Positions 27,433 through 35,755 of a stretch of 64,000 nucleotides of DNA are shown one piece after another (the stretch's first letter is position 1; each line of letters begins with the position of its first letter). This stretch comes from Vulcanimicrobiota bacterium (GTDB taxonomy: Bacteria; Vulcanimicrobiota; Vulcanimicrobiia; Vulcanimicrobiales; Vulcanimicrobiaceae). The notes beneath the pieces were generated by a model. The model had not been told where the DNA came from, searched no databases, and worked only from the letters and a program-made list of their open reading frames with translations. The stretch lies in the NCBI GenBank assembly GCA_013036105.1, contig JAAXCX010000002.1, positions 124,001 to 188,000 of the forward strand, in the 5' to 3' direction. A program made the translations under genes and the position numbers.

Positions 27433-28196
27433 CCGAAGAGTCCGCCGATCAGGCCGCCGTCGATCGCAATCGTTTGCCCGGTAATATAACTCGCGGGTTC
27501 GCCGCACAAGAAAGCGACTAGCGGAGCAAATTCATCGGGCGTCGAGATGCGCCCAATGGGCACGTCTTGACCGGCGCGCTCCATCGCGGCATCGTCTTTG
27601 TAGAGCTCGCGCAATCGTGCGGTGCGCACGCGACCCGTTGCAATCGCATTGATGGTCACGCCGTCGCGCGCAACTTCGGTCGAGGCAGTTTTCAGCGCTG
27701 AAATTAACGCCGTGCGAAAAATGTTTGAGAGTGCGAGCGAGGGGATGGGTTGCTTCACCGAACTCGACGTCAGCGCAACGATGCGACCCCAGCGCCGTTG
27801 GCGCATGCCGGGCAAGACGCCGTGCACGAGCTGGAGCATGCTGCGCAGCGTGTTTTTATACGCTCTGTCCCAATCGGAGGCGCTGAGTTGCGAAAACGCG
27901 CCTGCTTTAGGGCCGCCGCCGTTTGCGATCAGCACGTCGATCGATCCGAAATCCGCGTTCGCGCATTCGAGCAGCCCGGCGACCGATGCTTCGTCAGTCA
28001 GATCGACGCGATAGTGCCGCGCATCAGGCGAACCTTCCGCGATCGCCTCCGCGGCGGCAGCTTCGAGCTCGCTTTCGCGTCGCGCGGCCAAAGCCACCCG
28101 CGCGCCTTCGCGGGCTAGAGCCATCGCGCAGGCTCTTCCGAGCCCCGAGCTGGCCCCCGTTACAAGCGCGACACGTCCGCGCAATCCCAAGTCCAT
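27429..28196 (-). CDS. SDR family protein, 3-oxoacyl-ACP-reductase-like, atypical active site
   Basis: A Rossmann-fold short-chain dehydrogenase: VALVTGASSGLGRACAMAL binds the nucleotide, ANGGGPKAGAF replaces the usual NNAG, and the C-terminus AFLCGEPASYITGQTIAIDGG is FabG-like. The usual Tyr-x-x-x-Lys is absent: after LTSSSVKQPIPS comes LALSNIFRTALISALK, with no Tyr at the expected place. This matches a known FabG-like subgroup reported to lack the perfect catalytic tetrad, so it may not be a simple reductase. 255 residues, ATG 28196. Overlaps the HTH gene downstream. Confidence 0.85.
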   Translation of the reverse strand: MDLGLRGRVALVTGASSGLGRACAMALAREGARVALAARRESELEAAAAEAIAEGSPDARHYRVDLTDEASVAGLLECANADFGSIDVLIANGGGPKAGAFSQLSASDWDRAYKNTLRSMLQLVHGVLPGMRQRRWGRIVALTSSSVKQPIPSLALSNIFRTALISALKTASTEVARDGVTINAIATGRVRTARLRELYKDDAAMERAGQDVPIGRISTPDEFAPLVAFLCGEPASYITGQTIAIDGGLIGGLFG

Positions 28197-28253
28197 CTCG
28201 GGCGGAGTTCGCCCCGCGAGGCTCCGTCGCTTTTAGCGGGAACCTGATGCTCG

Positions 28254-28628
28254 ATGGCAGAGACCGAACCGATCGTCGAAAAACGCACCGAAATCGTCTT
28301 TCCGACCGACGTGAACCACTACGGCACGCTCTTCGGTGGAAAAGCCGTCGCGATGATGGACGTCGTCGCTTCCATCGCCGCGATGCGCGCGGCGCACAAA
28401 CCGGTCGTCACCGCATCGATCGATCGCATCGATTTCAAAGAACCGATTCGCCAAGGCAACTTGGTCGAAACCGTCGCGCGTGTCGTTGCAATCGGACGCA
28501 CGTCGATTACCGTTGAAGTCGAACTTTGGCGCATCCTCGCAGAAAGCGGAGAGCGCGTGCTATCGACGGTCGGTAAATTCGTTATGGTCGCGATCGACCG
28601 CGACGGAAAACCGACGCCGGTGCGTTAA
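28254..28628 (+). CDS. Acyl-CoA thioesterase (hotdog fold, YciA/BFIT type)
   Basis: The 124-residue hotdog-fold protein has FPTDVNHYGTLFGGKAVAMMD, in which the Asn/His and the following Gly-rich helix form the acyl-CoA site, and VTASIDRIDFKEPIRQGNLVE, the second family block. Members hydrolyse acyl-CoA to free acid and CoA in the cytoplasm. ATG 28254. A hairpin terminator follows at 28635-28658. It is divergent from the SDR gene with 57 bases between them. Confidence 0.88.
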   Translation: MAETEPIVEKRTEIVFPTDVNHYGTLFGGKAVAMMDVVASIAAMRAAHKPVVTASIDRIDFKEPIRQGNLVETVARVVAIGRTSITVEVELWRILAESGERVLSTVGKFVMVAIDRDGKPTPVR

Positions 28629-28634
28629 CGCTGT

Positions 28635-28658
28635 CCTACCGTTCGCAACGGTGGGTTT
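28635..28658 (+). terminator. Probable intrinsic terminator after the thioesterase gene
   Basis: CCTACCGTT (28635-28643) pairs with AACGGTGGG (28647-28655) around CGC, nine pairs including one G-U, followed by TTTC. The T tract is short. It separates the thioesterase from the cupin gene. Confidence 0.55.
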
Positions 28659-28676
28659 CAATATTTGGGAGGGCGT

Positions 28677-29054
28677 ATGTCGATCGGTCTGCCTGAAAAT
28701 TTTACGAACAAAGAGAACGACAAATATGGAAAACTCAATCTCATCGATATCCCGGCAGAAATTGCGGCGAACATTCCCTGGTTCAACCAGACGCTCACCA
28801 CCGTTAATGACGCAGTGGTTCGCCTCGGCATTTTCGAAGGCGAGTTTCCATTTCACAAACACGACGATCAAGACGAGTTTTTCTTGGTGCTGGATGGCGA
28901 GATCGAGCTCGATGTGGAGGGTGGGCAGCCGACACGGCTTGGCGCGCACCAAGGCTTCACGGTACCGAAAGGCGTCGTGCATCGCCCCCGCTCACGCAAG
29001 CGCTCAGTAGTTTTGATGGTTGAATCGATTGGGATCGTTCCTACCGGCGATTAG
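28677..29054 (+). CDS. Single-domain cupin protein
   Basis: The 125-residue cupin has FPFHKHDDQDEFFLVLDGEIELD, which supplies the first metal motif G(x)5HxH(x)3,4E, and GFTVPKGVVHRPRSRKR, the second motif with its His. A metal ion is therefore likely bound. The substrate is unknown; similar small cupins act as isomerases, dioxygenases or binding proteins. ATG 28677 has GGGAGG 3-8 bases upstream; the in-frame TTG 28665 would lie inside that ribosome binding site. Confidence 0.85.
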   Translation: MSIGLPENFTNKENDKYGKLNLIDIPAEIAANIPWFNQTLTTVNDAVVRLGIFEGEFPFHKHDDQDEFFLVLDGEIELDVEGGQPTRLGAHQGFTVPKGVVHRPRSRKRSVVLMVESIGIVPTGD

Positions 29055-29063
29055 TTGCGATTC

Positions 29064-29828
29064 CTATTTAGGCGCCAACCTAATCGCGCCGTCCAGGCGA
29101 ATTACTTCGCCGTTGAGGTATTGGTTCTCGACGATGTGATGCGCGAGCCGTGCATATTCGGCCGGACTTCCCAACCGCGGCGGAAACGGCGTCTGCTTTC
29201 CAAGCGACTCACGCGCGGCTTCCGGCAATCCTGCCAGCATCGGTGTATCGAAGATGCCCGGCGCGATGCTCATTACGCGAATTTGGTGTTGCGCGAACTC
29301 GCGCGCGATCGGCAGCGTGATCGCGGCGACGCCGCCCTTAGAGGCCGAATAGGCCGCCTGACCGATCTGACCGTCGAATGCGGCGACCGATGCCGTGCAA
29401 ATGAAGACGCCGCGATCTTCGCCCGGCTCGACCGCGCGTTTCATCATCTCCGTCGCCGCGATCCGGATCACGTTGAACGTTCCGATGAGATTGATCGTCA
29501 CGACCTTGGTGAAGTGCTCGAGCGGCTGCGGTCCTTCGCGCCCGACGACGCGTTCGGCCGTGGCGATCCCCGCGCAGTTGATCGCGCCATGCAGTGCGCC
29601 GAATTCTTTGAGCGCCAGATCGACCGCGGCGCGCACGTCTTTTTCGGCGGTGACGTCGGTGCGGTTGAAGCGCGCATTCGCGCCTGCTTCCTTGGCGACT
29701 TCGGCCCCATGATCGTTCACGTCGCAGATCACCACGTTTGCGCCCGCGCCGGTAAATTCGCGCACGCAGGCCGCCCCCAGCCCGGAGGCTCCGCCCGTTA
29801 TAAGGAAGGTCTTCTTTGCAATCTCCAT
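29064..29828 (-). CDS. SDR family 3-hydroxyacyl-CoA dehydrogenase-like protein
   Basis: The 254-residue SDR closely resembles type II 3-hydroxyacyl-CoA dehydrogenase (HSD17B10-like). [19 protein letters not shown] binds [20 protein letters not shown] and [16 protein letters not shown] follow, and the catalytic residues are Ser in [10 protein letters not shown] and Tyr/Lys in [10 protein letters not shown]. The C-terminal [21 protein letters not shown] and [12 protein letters not shown] blocks are also typical. It would oxidise 3-hydroxyacyl-CoA in fatty-acid or branched-chain degradation. ATG 29828 has a GGAG-type site upstream. Confidence 0.9.
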   Translation of the reverse strand: MEIAKKTFLITGGASGLGAACVREFTGAGANVVICDVNDHGAEVAKEAGANARFNRTDVTAEKDVRAAVDLALKEFGALHGAINCAGIATAERVVGREGPQPLEHFTKVVTINLIGTFNVIRIAATEMMKRAVEPGEDRGVFICTASVAAFDGQIGQAAYSASKGGVAAITLPIAREFAQHQIRVMSIAPGIFDTPMLAGLPEAARESLGKQTPFPPRLGSPAEYARLAHHIVENQYLNGEVIRLDGAIRLAPK

Positions 29829-29867
29829 AGGAGCCGCGCTTTAGACGCCGCCCCGCCCAAACCCGGG

Positions 29868-29897
29868 TTGCGCCGCCGGCCGCGGCGGTGGTATGAT
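29868..29897 (+). promoter_or_regulatory. Probable sigma70-type promoter of rpsO
   Basis: TTGCGC (29868-29873) and TATGAT (29892-29897) are separated by 18 bases. The expected start is about 29904, giving a leader of roughly 60 bases before rpsO. A GC-rich dyad CGCCGCCGG/CCGCGGCGG lies between the two hexamers. Confidence 0.5.
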
Positions 29898-29967
29898 TCC
29901 CCGGTCGCTCGGGCGGACCCACGGCCTGCACCGAAGCGAGCCTATCCTTGAACGAGGAGTTCTATTC

Positions 29968-30237
29968 GTGCCAATCACCAAAGATCAGAAATCCGGGCTG
30001 GCGGCCAAGTATGGCCGTTCGGCGGGCGACACCGGTTCAGCCGACGTCCAAATCGCGATCCTCACCGCTTCGATCAACAAACTGAACGAGCACCTGAAGG
30101 ATCACAAGAAAGATCACCACAGCCGCCGCGGGCTGTATCTGCAAATCGGCCAGCGCCGCCGTTTACTCAATTACTTGCAGAACAAAGATTTGGACCGCTA
30201 CCGCAAACTGATCAGCGAACTCGGCCTGCGCCGCTAA
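29968..30237 (+). CDS. rpsO: 30S ribosomal protein S15
   Basis: S15 binds 16S rRNA early in small-subunit assembly. The 89-residue product is standard length: [21 protein letters not shown] at the N-terminus (seen in two halves), [20 protein letters not shown], the DHHSRRGL rRNA-binding segment, and a basic C-terminus [16 protein letters not shown] 29968 is chosen because GAGGAG lies 8 bases upstream and PITKDQK is the conserved start; an earlier in-frame ATG would add an unrelated 25-residue extension. In many bacteria pnp follows rpsO directly; here it is 17.6 kb away. Confidence 0.98.
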   Translation: MPITKDQKSGLAAKYGRSAGDTGSADVQIAILTASINKLNEHLKDHKKDHHSRRGLYLQIGQRRRLLNYLQNKDLDRYRKLISELGLRR

Positions 30238-30240
30238 CGA

Positions 30241-30882
30241 TTACCAGCTCTTGGTGACGGCGAACCTGTACTGCCGCACGAGCTGATTTCCGGCAAAGCC
30301 GTCAACGCGCAGCGGCAACTGCGTATTCGGCGAGAGGTAGAGCACCTCGCGCGTCATCCCGTTGTCTTGCGCCGGGTTGGCGACGTTCAGCGTGACTGCC
30401 GTGACCATCGCGCCGTCCAACTTCGTCGCGCCGCTCGAGAGCGTGCCGCCGGTCTGCTGCGCGTGGGCGAGTATTCCGGCGAAACTCAAGTCGGAGACCG
30501 AGTACCCGCGCAGCGAGCTCACCAGCGGATCGGTTAAGCTCACGGTCTTGCCCATCGTAATGCCGAACGCGCCGCTTTTTGAAGCGTAGACCGTCGGGCC
30601 GCCCGCCCACTTTACGTTCGCGCCTGAATTGGGTCCCTGATTGATGTGCATTGCCACCGTCGACGGCTTGATGAAACTATAGGTGAAGACGGCATGCTCG
30701 TTGCTGCCGCCTTTGACTTCATAGAGCTGAATCGTCGCGTTGTAACCATGCAACGCCGACCACGATTTTGCAAACGCGTCGAGCGCGTTACCGGTCGCCG
30801 CCGGCGCGCTTGCGAAGCTCAGCGCGAAAAACGCGAGCATTGAAATTGCGGCCGCTCCAATGCGCCTAACCGAACCTGTCAT
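30241..30882 (-). CDS. Exported LolA/DUF2092-like outer-membrane lipoprotein carrier homologue
   Basis: The 213-residue protein has a signal peptide (MTGSVRR, then a hydrophobic stretch ending ASAPAATG). The mature part follows the LolA-like half-barrel pattern: FAKSWSALHGYNATIQLYE, FTYSFIKPSTVAMHI, then repeated strands ending YLSPNTQLPLRVDGF. LolA shuttles lipoproteins through the periplasm; these looser relatives may bind other lipids or have structural roles. ATG 30882 has TAAGGAG upstream. Ends 3 bases from rpsO, convergent. Confidence 0.7.
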   Translation of the reverse strand: MTGSVRRIGAAAISMLAFFALSFASAPAATGNALDAFAKSWSALHGYNATIQLYEVKGGSNEHAVFTYSFIKPSTVAMHINQGPNSGANVKWAGGPTVYASKSGAFGITMGKTVSLTDPLVSSLRGYSVSDLSFAGILAHAQQTGGTLSSGATKLDGAMVTAVTLNVANPAQDNGMTREVLYLSPNTQLPLRVDGFAGNQLVRQYRFAVTKSW

Positions 30883-30907
30883 AACAGCTCCTTAACAAGC
30901 CAGAGGC

Positions 30908-32380
30908 ATGACCCGTTCTCGGCCCGCCTGCGTGGGCCTTCGGGCAAGCGGCGGTAGTTCCAAGGCGCCCGCCGAAGCGTCGACGATGATCGCTGCTCAC
31001 ACGCCGCGCGAATTGATCTTTTCCGACGTTGCCAACGACATCGGGCCGGCGGCGCTTACGGTCGAAGGCACTCTTCCCGGCTGGCTGCGCGGCGCGTTCG
31101 TCCGCAACGGTTCGGCGCGCTACGGCTTTGGGCCGGTGCAATTCCGCCATTGGTTCGATGGCATGGCGTTTCTGCAGCGGTTCGAGTTCGGCGAAGGCAA
31201 CCTGGAATACACCGGCCGCTTCCTTCGCACCAAAAGTTACCAAGCCGCGGTCGAAGGGCGCGCGGAATATCAAAGCTTTGCGACGCCGGCCGCGCGCTCG
31301 TTCGGATCGTGGCTCGCGGGCCTAACGACGAAGAACATTACCGACAACACCAACGTCAACGTCGTACGCTACGGCAACGCGAGCGTCGCGCTCACCGAGA
31401 TCGGCGCGCCGCGCTGCTTCGATCCGCAGACGCTGGAGACGGGCGATCTGCTGACGTTTAACGACAACCTCGGAATCGGCCCTACGACTGCGCATCCCGT
31501 TCGCGCGGGCAAGAGTTGGGTGAACTTCACGCTCAAGCCGGGCATGCGCAGCGAATACGCCGTGTGGAGTTTTTCCGGCAACGGCCCGCGCAACGTCATC
31601 GCGCGCATCTCCAGCAAACGCCCGGCATACGTTCACAGCATGGGCGCGAGCGCGAAATATGCAATCCTCATCGAGTATCCGTACCGATTCGACCCCCTCG
31701 CGATGATCCTCGGCGGAAAGCCGTACATCGAAAACTTTCATTGGGGCGGCGACGAGACGCTCATCCATCTCATCGATCTGAGCGGATCCGCGCCGCCCGT
31801 TACCTGCTCGGCCGAGCCGTTCTTCTGCTTTCATCACGTTCACGCGTTCGACGATGGCGACTGCGTCGTGATCGATCTCGTCGGTTACGATGACGCCTCG
31901 ATCGTTTCAGACCTTTACCTCGACCGCGTGCGCGAACGCGCGCCGGTCGCGCCGGGCCTCTCGCTGCGGCGCTACCGGGCGCCGTGCAACGGGCAGGACG
32001 CGACGCGCGAAATGCTCTCGAGCACGCGCATGGAACTGCCGCGCGTCGACTTTCGCGCCGAGCGTCCGCGCTATGTGTACGCACCGCGCGTCGGGGAGGG
32101 GGACGCGTTTACCGACGCCGTTCTGCAGATCGACACGATGTCGGCTTCACAACGCGTTTGGGAACGGCCCGACGAATCTCCCGGCGAAGCGATCTTCGTT
32201 CCGAAGCCCGGCGGAAGCAGTGAAACCGGCGGCGTCGTGCTTTTCGTCGCGTTCAACGCGAAGCAAAACCGGTCGGCATTGGTCGTCGTGGATGCGACGA
32301 CGTTCGAAGAGTGCGCGCGCGCATGGGCGCCGGCGATGCTTCCCTTAGGGTTTCACGGCCAATTCTGGCCGAACTACTGA
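30908..32380 (+). CDS. Carotenoid oxygenase (RPE65/apocarotenoid dioxygenase family)
   Basis: The 490-residue seven-bladed propeller enzyme cleaves a carotenoid or apocarotenoid double bond using Fe(II) held by four histidines. Candidates are the His in TAHPV, HSMGAS, FCFHHVHAF and the final GFHGQFWPNY. LRGAFVRNGSARYGFG and HWFDGMAFLQRFEF are N-terminal family blocks. ATG 30908 begins only 25 bases from the divergent LolA-like gene; the next ATG at 30986 is an alternative, since the first 26 residues look non-conserved. No carotenoid synthesis genes are adjacent. The end overlaps the convergent lipoprotein gene by 7 bases. Confidence 0.87.
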   Translation: MTRSRPACVGLRASGGSSKAPAEASTMIAAHTPRELIFSDVANDIGPAALTVEGTLPGWLRGAFVRNGSARYGFGPVQFRHWFDGMAFLQRFEFGEGNLEYTGRFLRTKSYQAAVEGRAEYQSFATPAARSFGSWLAGLTTKNITDNTNVNVVRYGNASVALTEIGAPRCFDPQTLETGDLLTFNDNLGIGPTTAHPVRAGKSWVNFTLKPGMRSEYAVWSFSGNGPRNVIARISSKRPAYVHSMGASAKYAILIEYPYRFDPLAMILGGKPYIENFHWGGDETLIHLIDLSGSAPPVTCSAEPFFCFHHVHAFDDGDCVVIDLVGYDDASIVSDLYLDRVRERAPVAPGLSLRRYRAPCNGQDATREMLSSTRMELPRVDFRAERPRYVYAPRVGEGDAFTDAVLQIDTMSASQRVWERPDESPGEAIFVPKPGGSSETGGVVLFVAFNAKQNRSALVVVDATTFEECARAWAPAMLPLGFHGQFWPNY

Positions 32381-33402
32381 ATGATGAAGCCGGCGACCTG
32401 AGCCGTAGATCCGTCCGAATAGAGAACGCTTCCAAAGCCTGCGCCGTCCGCGCCGTAGAACGCCGCACTTGCCCCATTGCTGATTTGCGTTACCGCGCCC
32501 GACGTTTTTCCAAAGGGGCCACCGGACATATTTGCCGTCGCGCTCGCATCGGCCGTTGCGTCGCTCAGGGTGACGCCAATCGCGCTTGCCAAGTTGAAAG
32601 CGCCGACGGTCACCGTAAAGGTTCCGGAATCGTTGATCAGCGGATTACCGGCCCCGGTAATCGTCCAGGTCGCGCCCGATGGCGAAAGCGTCATCGCATT
32701 GAGCGGAGACAAGTAGGCTTTGAGCGCCGCACCGCCGGAGTTGACATTGCCGTTCTGCGTGCCGTTGAACGAGAACGTGTTGCCGAACTCGGTGTTGAGC
32801 AGCGAGATGTTTTGTATTCCACCGAAACCGCACGTGTTGGCGCTGCCCGTCGCGCTGCAGGTTAGCCCGAACGATGCGACAGCGGGGGCTGTTGGGCTCG
32901 GCGCGGCAGTGCCGGTGACGCTGAATGAAGTCGTGCCCGCGCTTTTCGTGACCGTGCCGCTCAGTGTATTGTAGGCGATCACAGCGCCCGCTTGCGACGT
33001 GAACGTCGCCGTTCCGGAAAGCGTGGAGGCCGTCGCAGAGTTTTGCGTCTGAGTCAAAACGACGTGCGCCAAGATCGTCGTGCAAACCGGATCGTAGAAG
33101 ACGTCGATGGTCGTCGTGATGGTGGTCGCGCCTGAAACGATCGAGACTTTGACGCCGTTGTTGCACACCGGCGCCGTGTTGGCTCCGCCGAACGCCTGAG
33201 TGGTGCCCTGGCCAAAGATGAGCGTCAGAATTCCAACGCCGAACTCGGCAGCCAGCGCGGCCTGCGCGGCGTTGCGCTGAGTCGCGATCGAAAGCGTCGT
33301 CTGGGGCGGGCCGGGCGGCGGCGTCGCCGTGGTTGCCGCGCATGCGGAGAGCGCAAGCGATGCTATGCAGACCAATGCGGAAAACCGGCTCTTCTGAAGC
33401 AT
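32374..33402 (-). CDS. Ser/Thr/Ala-rich lipoprotein of unknown function
   Basis: A lipoprotein signal ends in LALSAC (Cys at about residue 21), followed by a Pro/Thr linker. The mature 320 residues are low in charge and rich in Gly, Ala, Thr and Ser with alternating hydrophobic residues. This suggests a beta-rich surface or periplasmic protein; two Cys pairs (VCNNG/VCTT and LTCSATG/NTCGFG) may form disulfides. I recognise no domain. ATG 33402. Convergent with the carotenoid oxygenase gene. Confidence 0.65.
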   Translation of the reverse strand: MLQKSRFSALVCIASLALSACAATTATPPPGPPQTTLSIATQRNAAQAALAAEFGVGILTLIFGQGTTQAFGGANTAPVCNNGVKVSIVSGATTITTTIDVFYDPVCTTILAHVVLTQTQNSATASTLSGTATFTSQAGAVIAYNTLSGTVTKSAGTTSFSVTGTAAPSPTAPAVASFGLTCSATGSANTCGFGGIQNISLLNTEFGNTFSFNGTQNGNVNSGGAALKAYLSPLNAMTLSPSGATWTITGAGNPLINDSGTFTVTVGAFNLASAIGVTLSDATADASATANMSGGPFGKTSGAVTQISNGASAAFYGADGAGFGSVLYSDGSTAQVAGFIIQ

Positions 33403-33515
33403 CCGGCGATCTTGCGTTGGGCCGTTGAACGATACCTGCGAAGGTCCCCCGCCCGAAGCTCCGTAAGCCTTTTCCCCTATCGCCTTCGCCTTTTTATGAA
33501 GAGGGGGAACTTCGT

Positions 33516-33863
33516 ATGGTTACTCGTTTGCGTCACATCGCCGTCGTGCAATTTGCGCTCGTCGCCGCGGTACTCTATGGTTTGATCGGCATACTCATTG
33601 GATTGGTATGGTGGCTGGTGATCGGGCCCATCATGATCGCGGAAATGTCGAGAACGCTGATGCCGTCGGCCGGACTAGGTGCTCTTAGCGGCATCGGGTT
33701 CTTCGCAATTATCTTTTTCCCGATCTTCTACGGCATCATCGGTTTTATCGCCGGCCTGCTTTACGCCGGGCTCTATAATTTGGCCGCCCGCTGGACCGGC
33801 GGCTTCGAGTTGACGCTCGATCAGGTTGTCCCGGTTTCGACGGTGGCCATCACGACGGTCTAA
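33516..33863 (+). CDS. Small membrane protein resembling the DUF3566 layout
   Basis: The 115-residue product has two long hydrophobic regions: FALVAAVLYGLIGILIGLVWW and a central FFAIIFFPIFYGIIGFIAG. It ends YNLAARWTGGFELTLD, close to the C-terminal pattern of DUF3566-type transmembrane proteins (LYNLxAxxxGGxxxxL). Function is unknown. ATG 33516 is preceded by AGAGGGGGA. It ends 1 base before the convergent transketolase gene. Confidence 0.65.
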   Translation: MVTRLRHIAVVQFALVAAVLYGLIGILIGLVWWLVIGPIMIAEMSRTLMPSAGLGALSGIGFFAIIFFPIFYGIIGFIAGLLYAGLYNLAARWTGGFELTLDQVVPVSTVAITTV

Positions 33864-33864
33864 A

Positions 33865-34863
33865 CTATTTGCGCGCGATGACGCGGCGAACCGCCGCTTC
33901 GATCGCGCCCGATCCCATGCCGTAGTGTTCGATCAGCTCGGCGGGATCGCCGGACTGCCCGAACTGATCGGCGACGCCGATAAATTCGATCGGCGCCGGT
34001 CTGCGCTGCGCGAGAATCTCGGCAACGCGCGAGCCCATACCGCCGGAGATTTGGTGTTCTTCAACGGTGACGACCGCGCCGCAACGTTCGGCGGCTTCGA
34101 CGATGGTTTTTTCGTCCATCGGTTTGACGGTGTGATTGTTGACGACCATGCACTCGATGCCTTCGCGCGCGAGCGTTTGCGCGGCGATGAGCGCATTGTA
34201 GACCAGAATGCCGCAGACGACGATGGCTACGTCTTTGCCTTCCCGGAAAATTTGCGCCTTGCCGAGTTCAAACGGCGTCTCGCCGGTCGTGACGACGGGC
34301 GTTTTTTCGCGGCCGAAACGTAAGTACACCGGGCCATCCATCGCTGCGACGGCCAGCGTCGCGCGCTTGGTTTGAATGGAATCGCACGGAACGACGACGG
34401 TCATGTGCGGAATGCAGCGCATGATCGCGATATCTTCAATCGCCTGGTGCGTCGCGCCGTCGGGCCCGACCGAAACGCCCGCGTGCGCGCCTGCAATTTT
34501 AACGTTGGTTTCGTTGAGCGCCATCGTCGTGCGCACTTGCTCCCACGAACGGCCGGGATTGAACATCGCGTAGCTCGCAATGAACGGGACCTTGCCGGTG
34601 CTGGCCATGCCCGCGGCCATCGCGACGAGCATCTGTTCGGAGACGCCGATCTCGATGTACTGATCGGGTAACGCCTCCTTGAAACCCAGCATGCGCGTGG
34701 ACTCGGAAAGATCCGCGCAGATCGCGAGCACGTTGCGGTTGCTTTTGCCCGCCTCGATGACGCCTTCGCCGAATCCGTTGCGCGTCGGCACTTGCTTGAC
34801 GCTGGCGGGATCTTGGAGCTCGGCCAGCCGCATCGCGGCGACGCCGTCGAGCGCGTTAGCCAT
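33865..34863 (-). CDS. Transketolase, C-terminal subunit
   Basis: The 332-residue chain holds the pyrimidine-binding and C-terminal domains of transketolase: RNGFGEGVIEAG, the activator glutamate in YIEIGVSEQMLVAMAAGMA, AHAGVSVGPDGATHQAIEDIA, and VTVEEHQISGGMGSRVAE. With the preceding gene it forms a split transketolase moving two-carbon units in the pentose phosphate pathway. ATG 34863 overlaps the N-terminal subunit stop by 8 bases. Split forms are common in archaea and several bacterial phyla. Confidence 0.92.
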   Translation of the reverse strand: MANALDGVAAMRLAELQDPASVKQVPTRNGFGEGVIEAGKSNRNVLAICADLSESTRMLGFKEALPDQYIEIGVSEQMLVAMAAGMASTGKVPFIASYAMFNPGRSWEQVRTTMALNETNVKIAGAHAGVSVGPDGATHQAIEDIAIMRCIPHMTVVVPCDSIQTKRATLAVAAMDGPVYLRFGREKTPVVTTGETPFELGKAQIFREGKDVAIVVCGILVYNALIAAQTLAREGIECMVVNNHTVKPMDEKTIVEAAERCGAVVTVEEHQISGGMGSRVAEILAQRRPAPIEFIGVADQFGQSGDPAELIEHYGMGSGAIEAAVRRVIARK

Positions 34864-35713
34864 TGGCGGTCAACCGTTCGCGTTCGGCCTGAAGTTCGCG
34901 CAGCGCGACATCCGCCTGTTCTTTATTGGGCGGCTTGCCGTGCCAGGTGTAGTCGCCTTCCATATAACTGACGCCTTTGCCCGGCACCGTGTTGGCGATG
35001 ATCACGCTCGGGCGGCCTTTGACGGCCTTGGCTTTTTCGATCGTCTCCGTAAACTGTGCGATGTCGTTGCCGTCGCACTCGAAGACTTCCCAGTTGAAGG
35101 CCCGGTATTTGTCCGCAAAAGGTTCCAGCGGCATGACGTCTTCGGTGCTTCCGTCGATCTGAATGAAGTTACGGTCGACGATTGCGATCAAGTTGTCGAG
35201 CTTGAATTTGGCGGCGGTCATCGCCGCTTCCCAATGCAGCCCGCACTGGTGCTCGGCATCCGACGTCACCACGTAAACGCGCCAGCTTTTGCCGTCCATC
35301 TTCGCGGACAGCGCCATACCTGTGCCTTGAGCTAAGCCTTCACCCAGGGGCCCCGACGTCGTCTCCACCGCCGGCAACCGCACGCGCTCGGGATGCCCTT
35401 GCAGGCGCGTTCCGAACTTGCGCAGCGTCAGCAATTCTTCGACCGGAAAATAGCCGCCGTACGCCATCGCGCTGTACCGAACGGGCGCGATGTGCCCGCA
35501 CGAAAGCAGCAGCCGGTCGCGGTCATCCCACAGTGGTTCTTTCGGGCGGTGATTCAGCACGTGTTCGTAGAGCACGGTGAAGACGTCGGCCATATCCAGC
35601 GGCCCGGCCGAATGCCCGGACCCCGCGGCCAGGAGCGAACGGATAATTCCCTCGCGCACGTTGGTGGCGTGGAGTTGAAGTTCGGTGATACGTTGCGGCG
35701 TGAGCGTGGACAT
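34856..35713 (-). CDS. Transketolase, N-terminal (TPP-binding) subunit
   Basis: The 285-residue chain has SGHSAGPLDMADVFTVLY, the GHIAPVRYSAMA block, TTSGPLGEGLAQGTGMAL, and NVWEVFECDGND-like FNWEVFECDGND. The thiamine-diphosphate/metal motif normally reads GDGExxEG; here residues 151-158 read SDAEHQCG, keeping the Asp and Glu but replacing both glycines. A downstream Asn in IVDRN completes the metal site. Translation is coupled to the C-terminal subunit. It may still be active, but the motif change deserves notice. Confidence 0.9.
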   Translation of the reverse strand: MSTLTPQRITELQLHATNVREGIIRSLLAAGSGHSAGPLDMADVFTVLYEHVLNHRPKEPLWDDRDRLLLSCGHIAPVRYSAMAYGGYFPVEELLTLRKFGTRLQGHPERVRLPAVETTSGPLGEGLAQGTGMALSAKMDGKSWRVYVVTSDAEHQCGLHWEAAMTAAKFKLDNLIAIVDRNFIQIDGSTEDVMPLEPFADKYRAFNWEVFECDGNDIAQFTETIEKAKAVKGRPSVIIANTVPGKGVSYMEGDYTWHGKPPNKEQADVALRELQAERERLTANG

Positions 35714-35755
35714 ACCAGGCCGTAAATACCCGGCTTTGCCGGAGTCTCCTCGTCT

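Noticed and set aside
35730-35742. CCGGC-TTT-GCCGG hairpin between the histidine kinase and transketolase genes as a terminator
   Set aside because: The stem is only 5 pairs and lacks a T tract on the minus strand; termination cannot be claimed.
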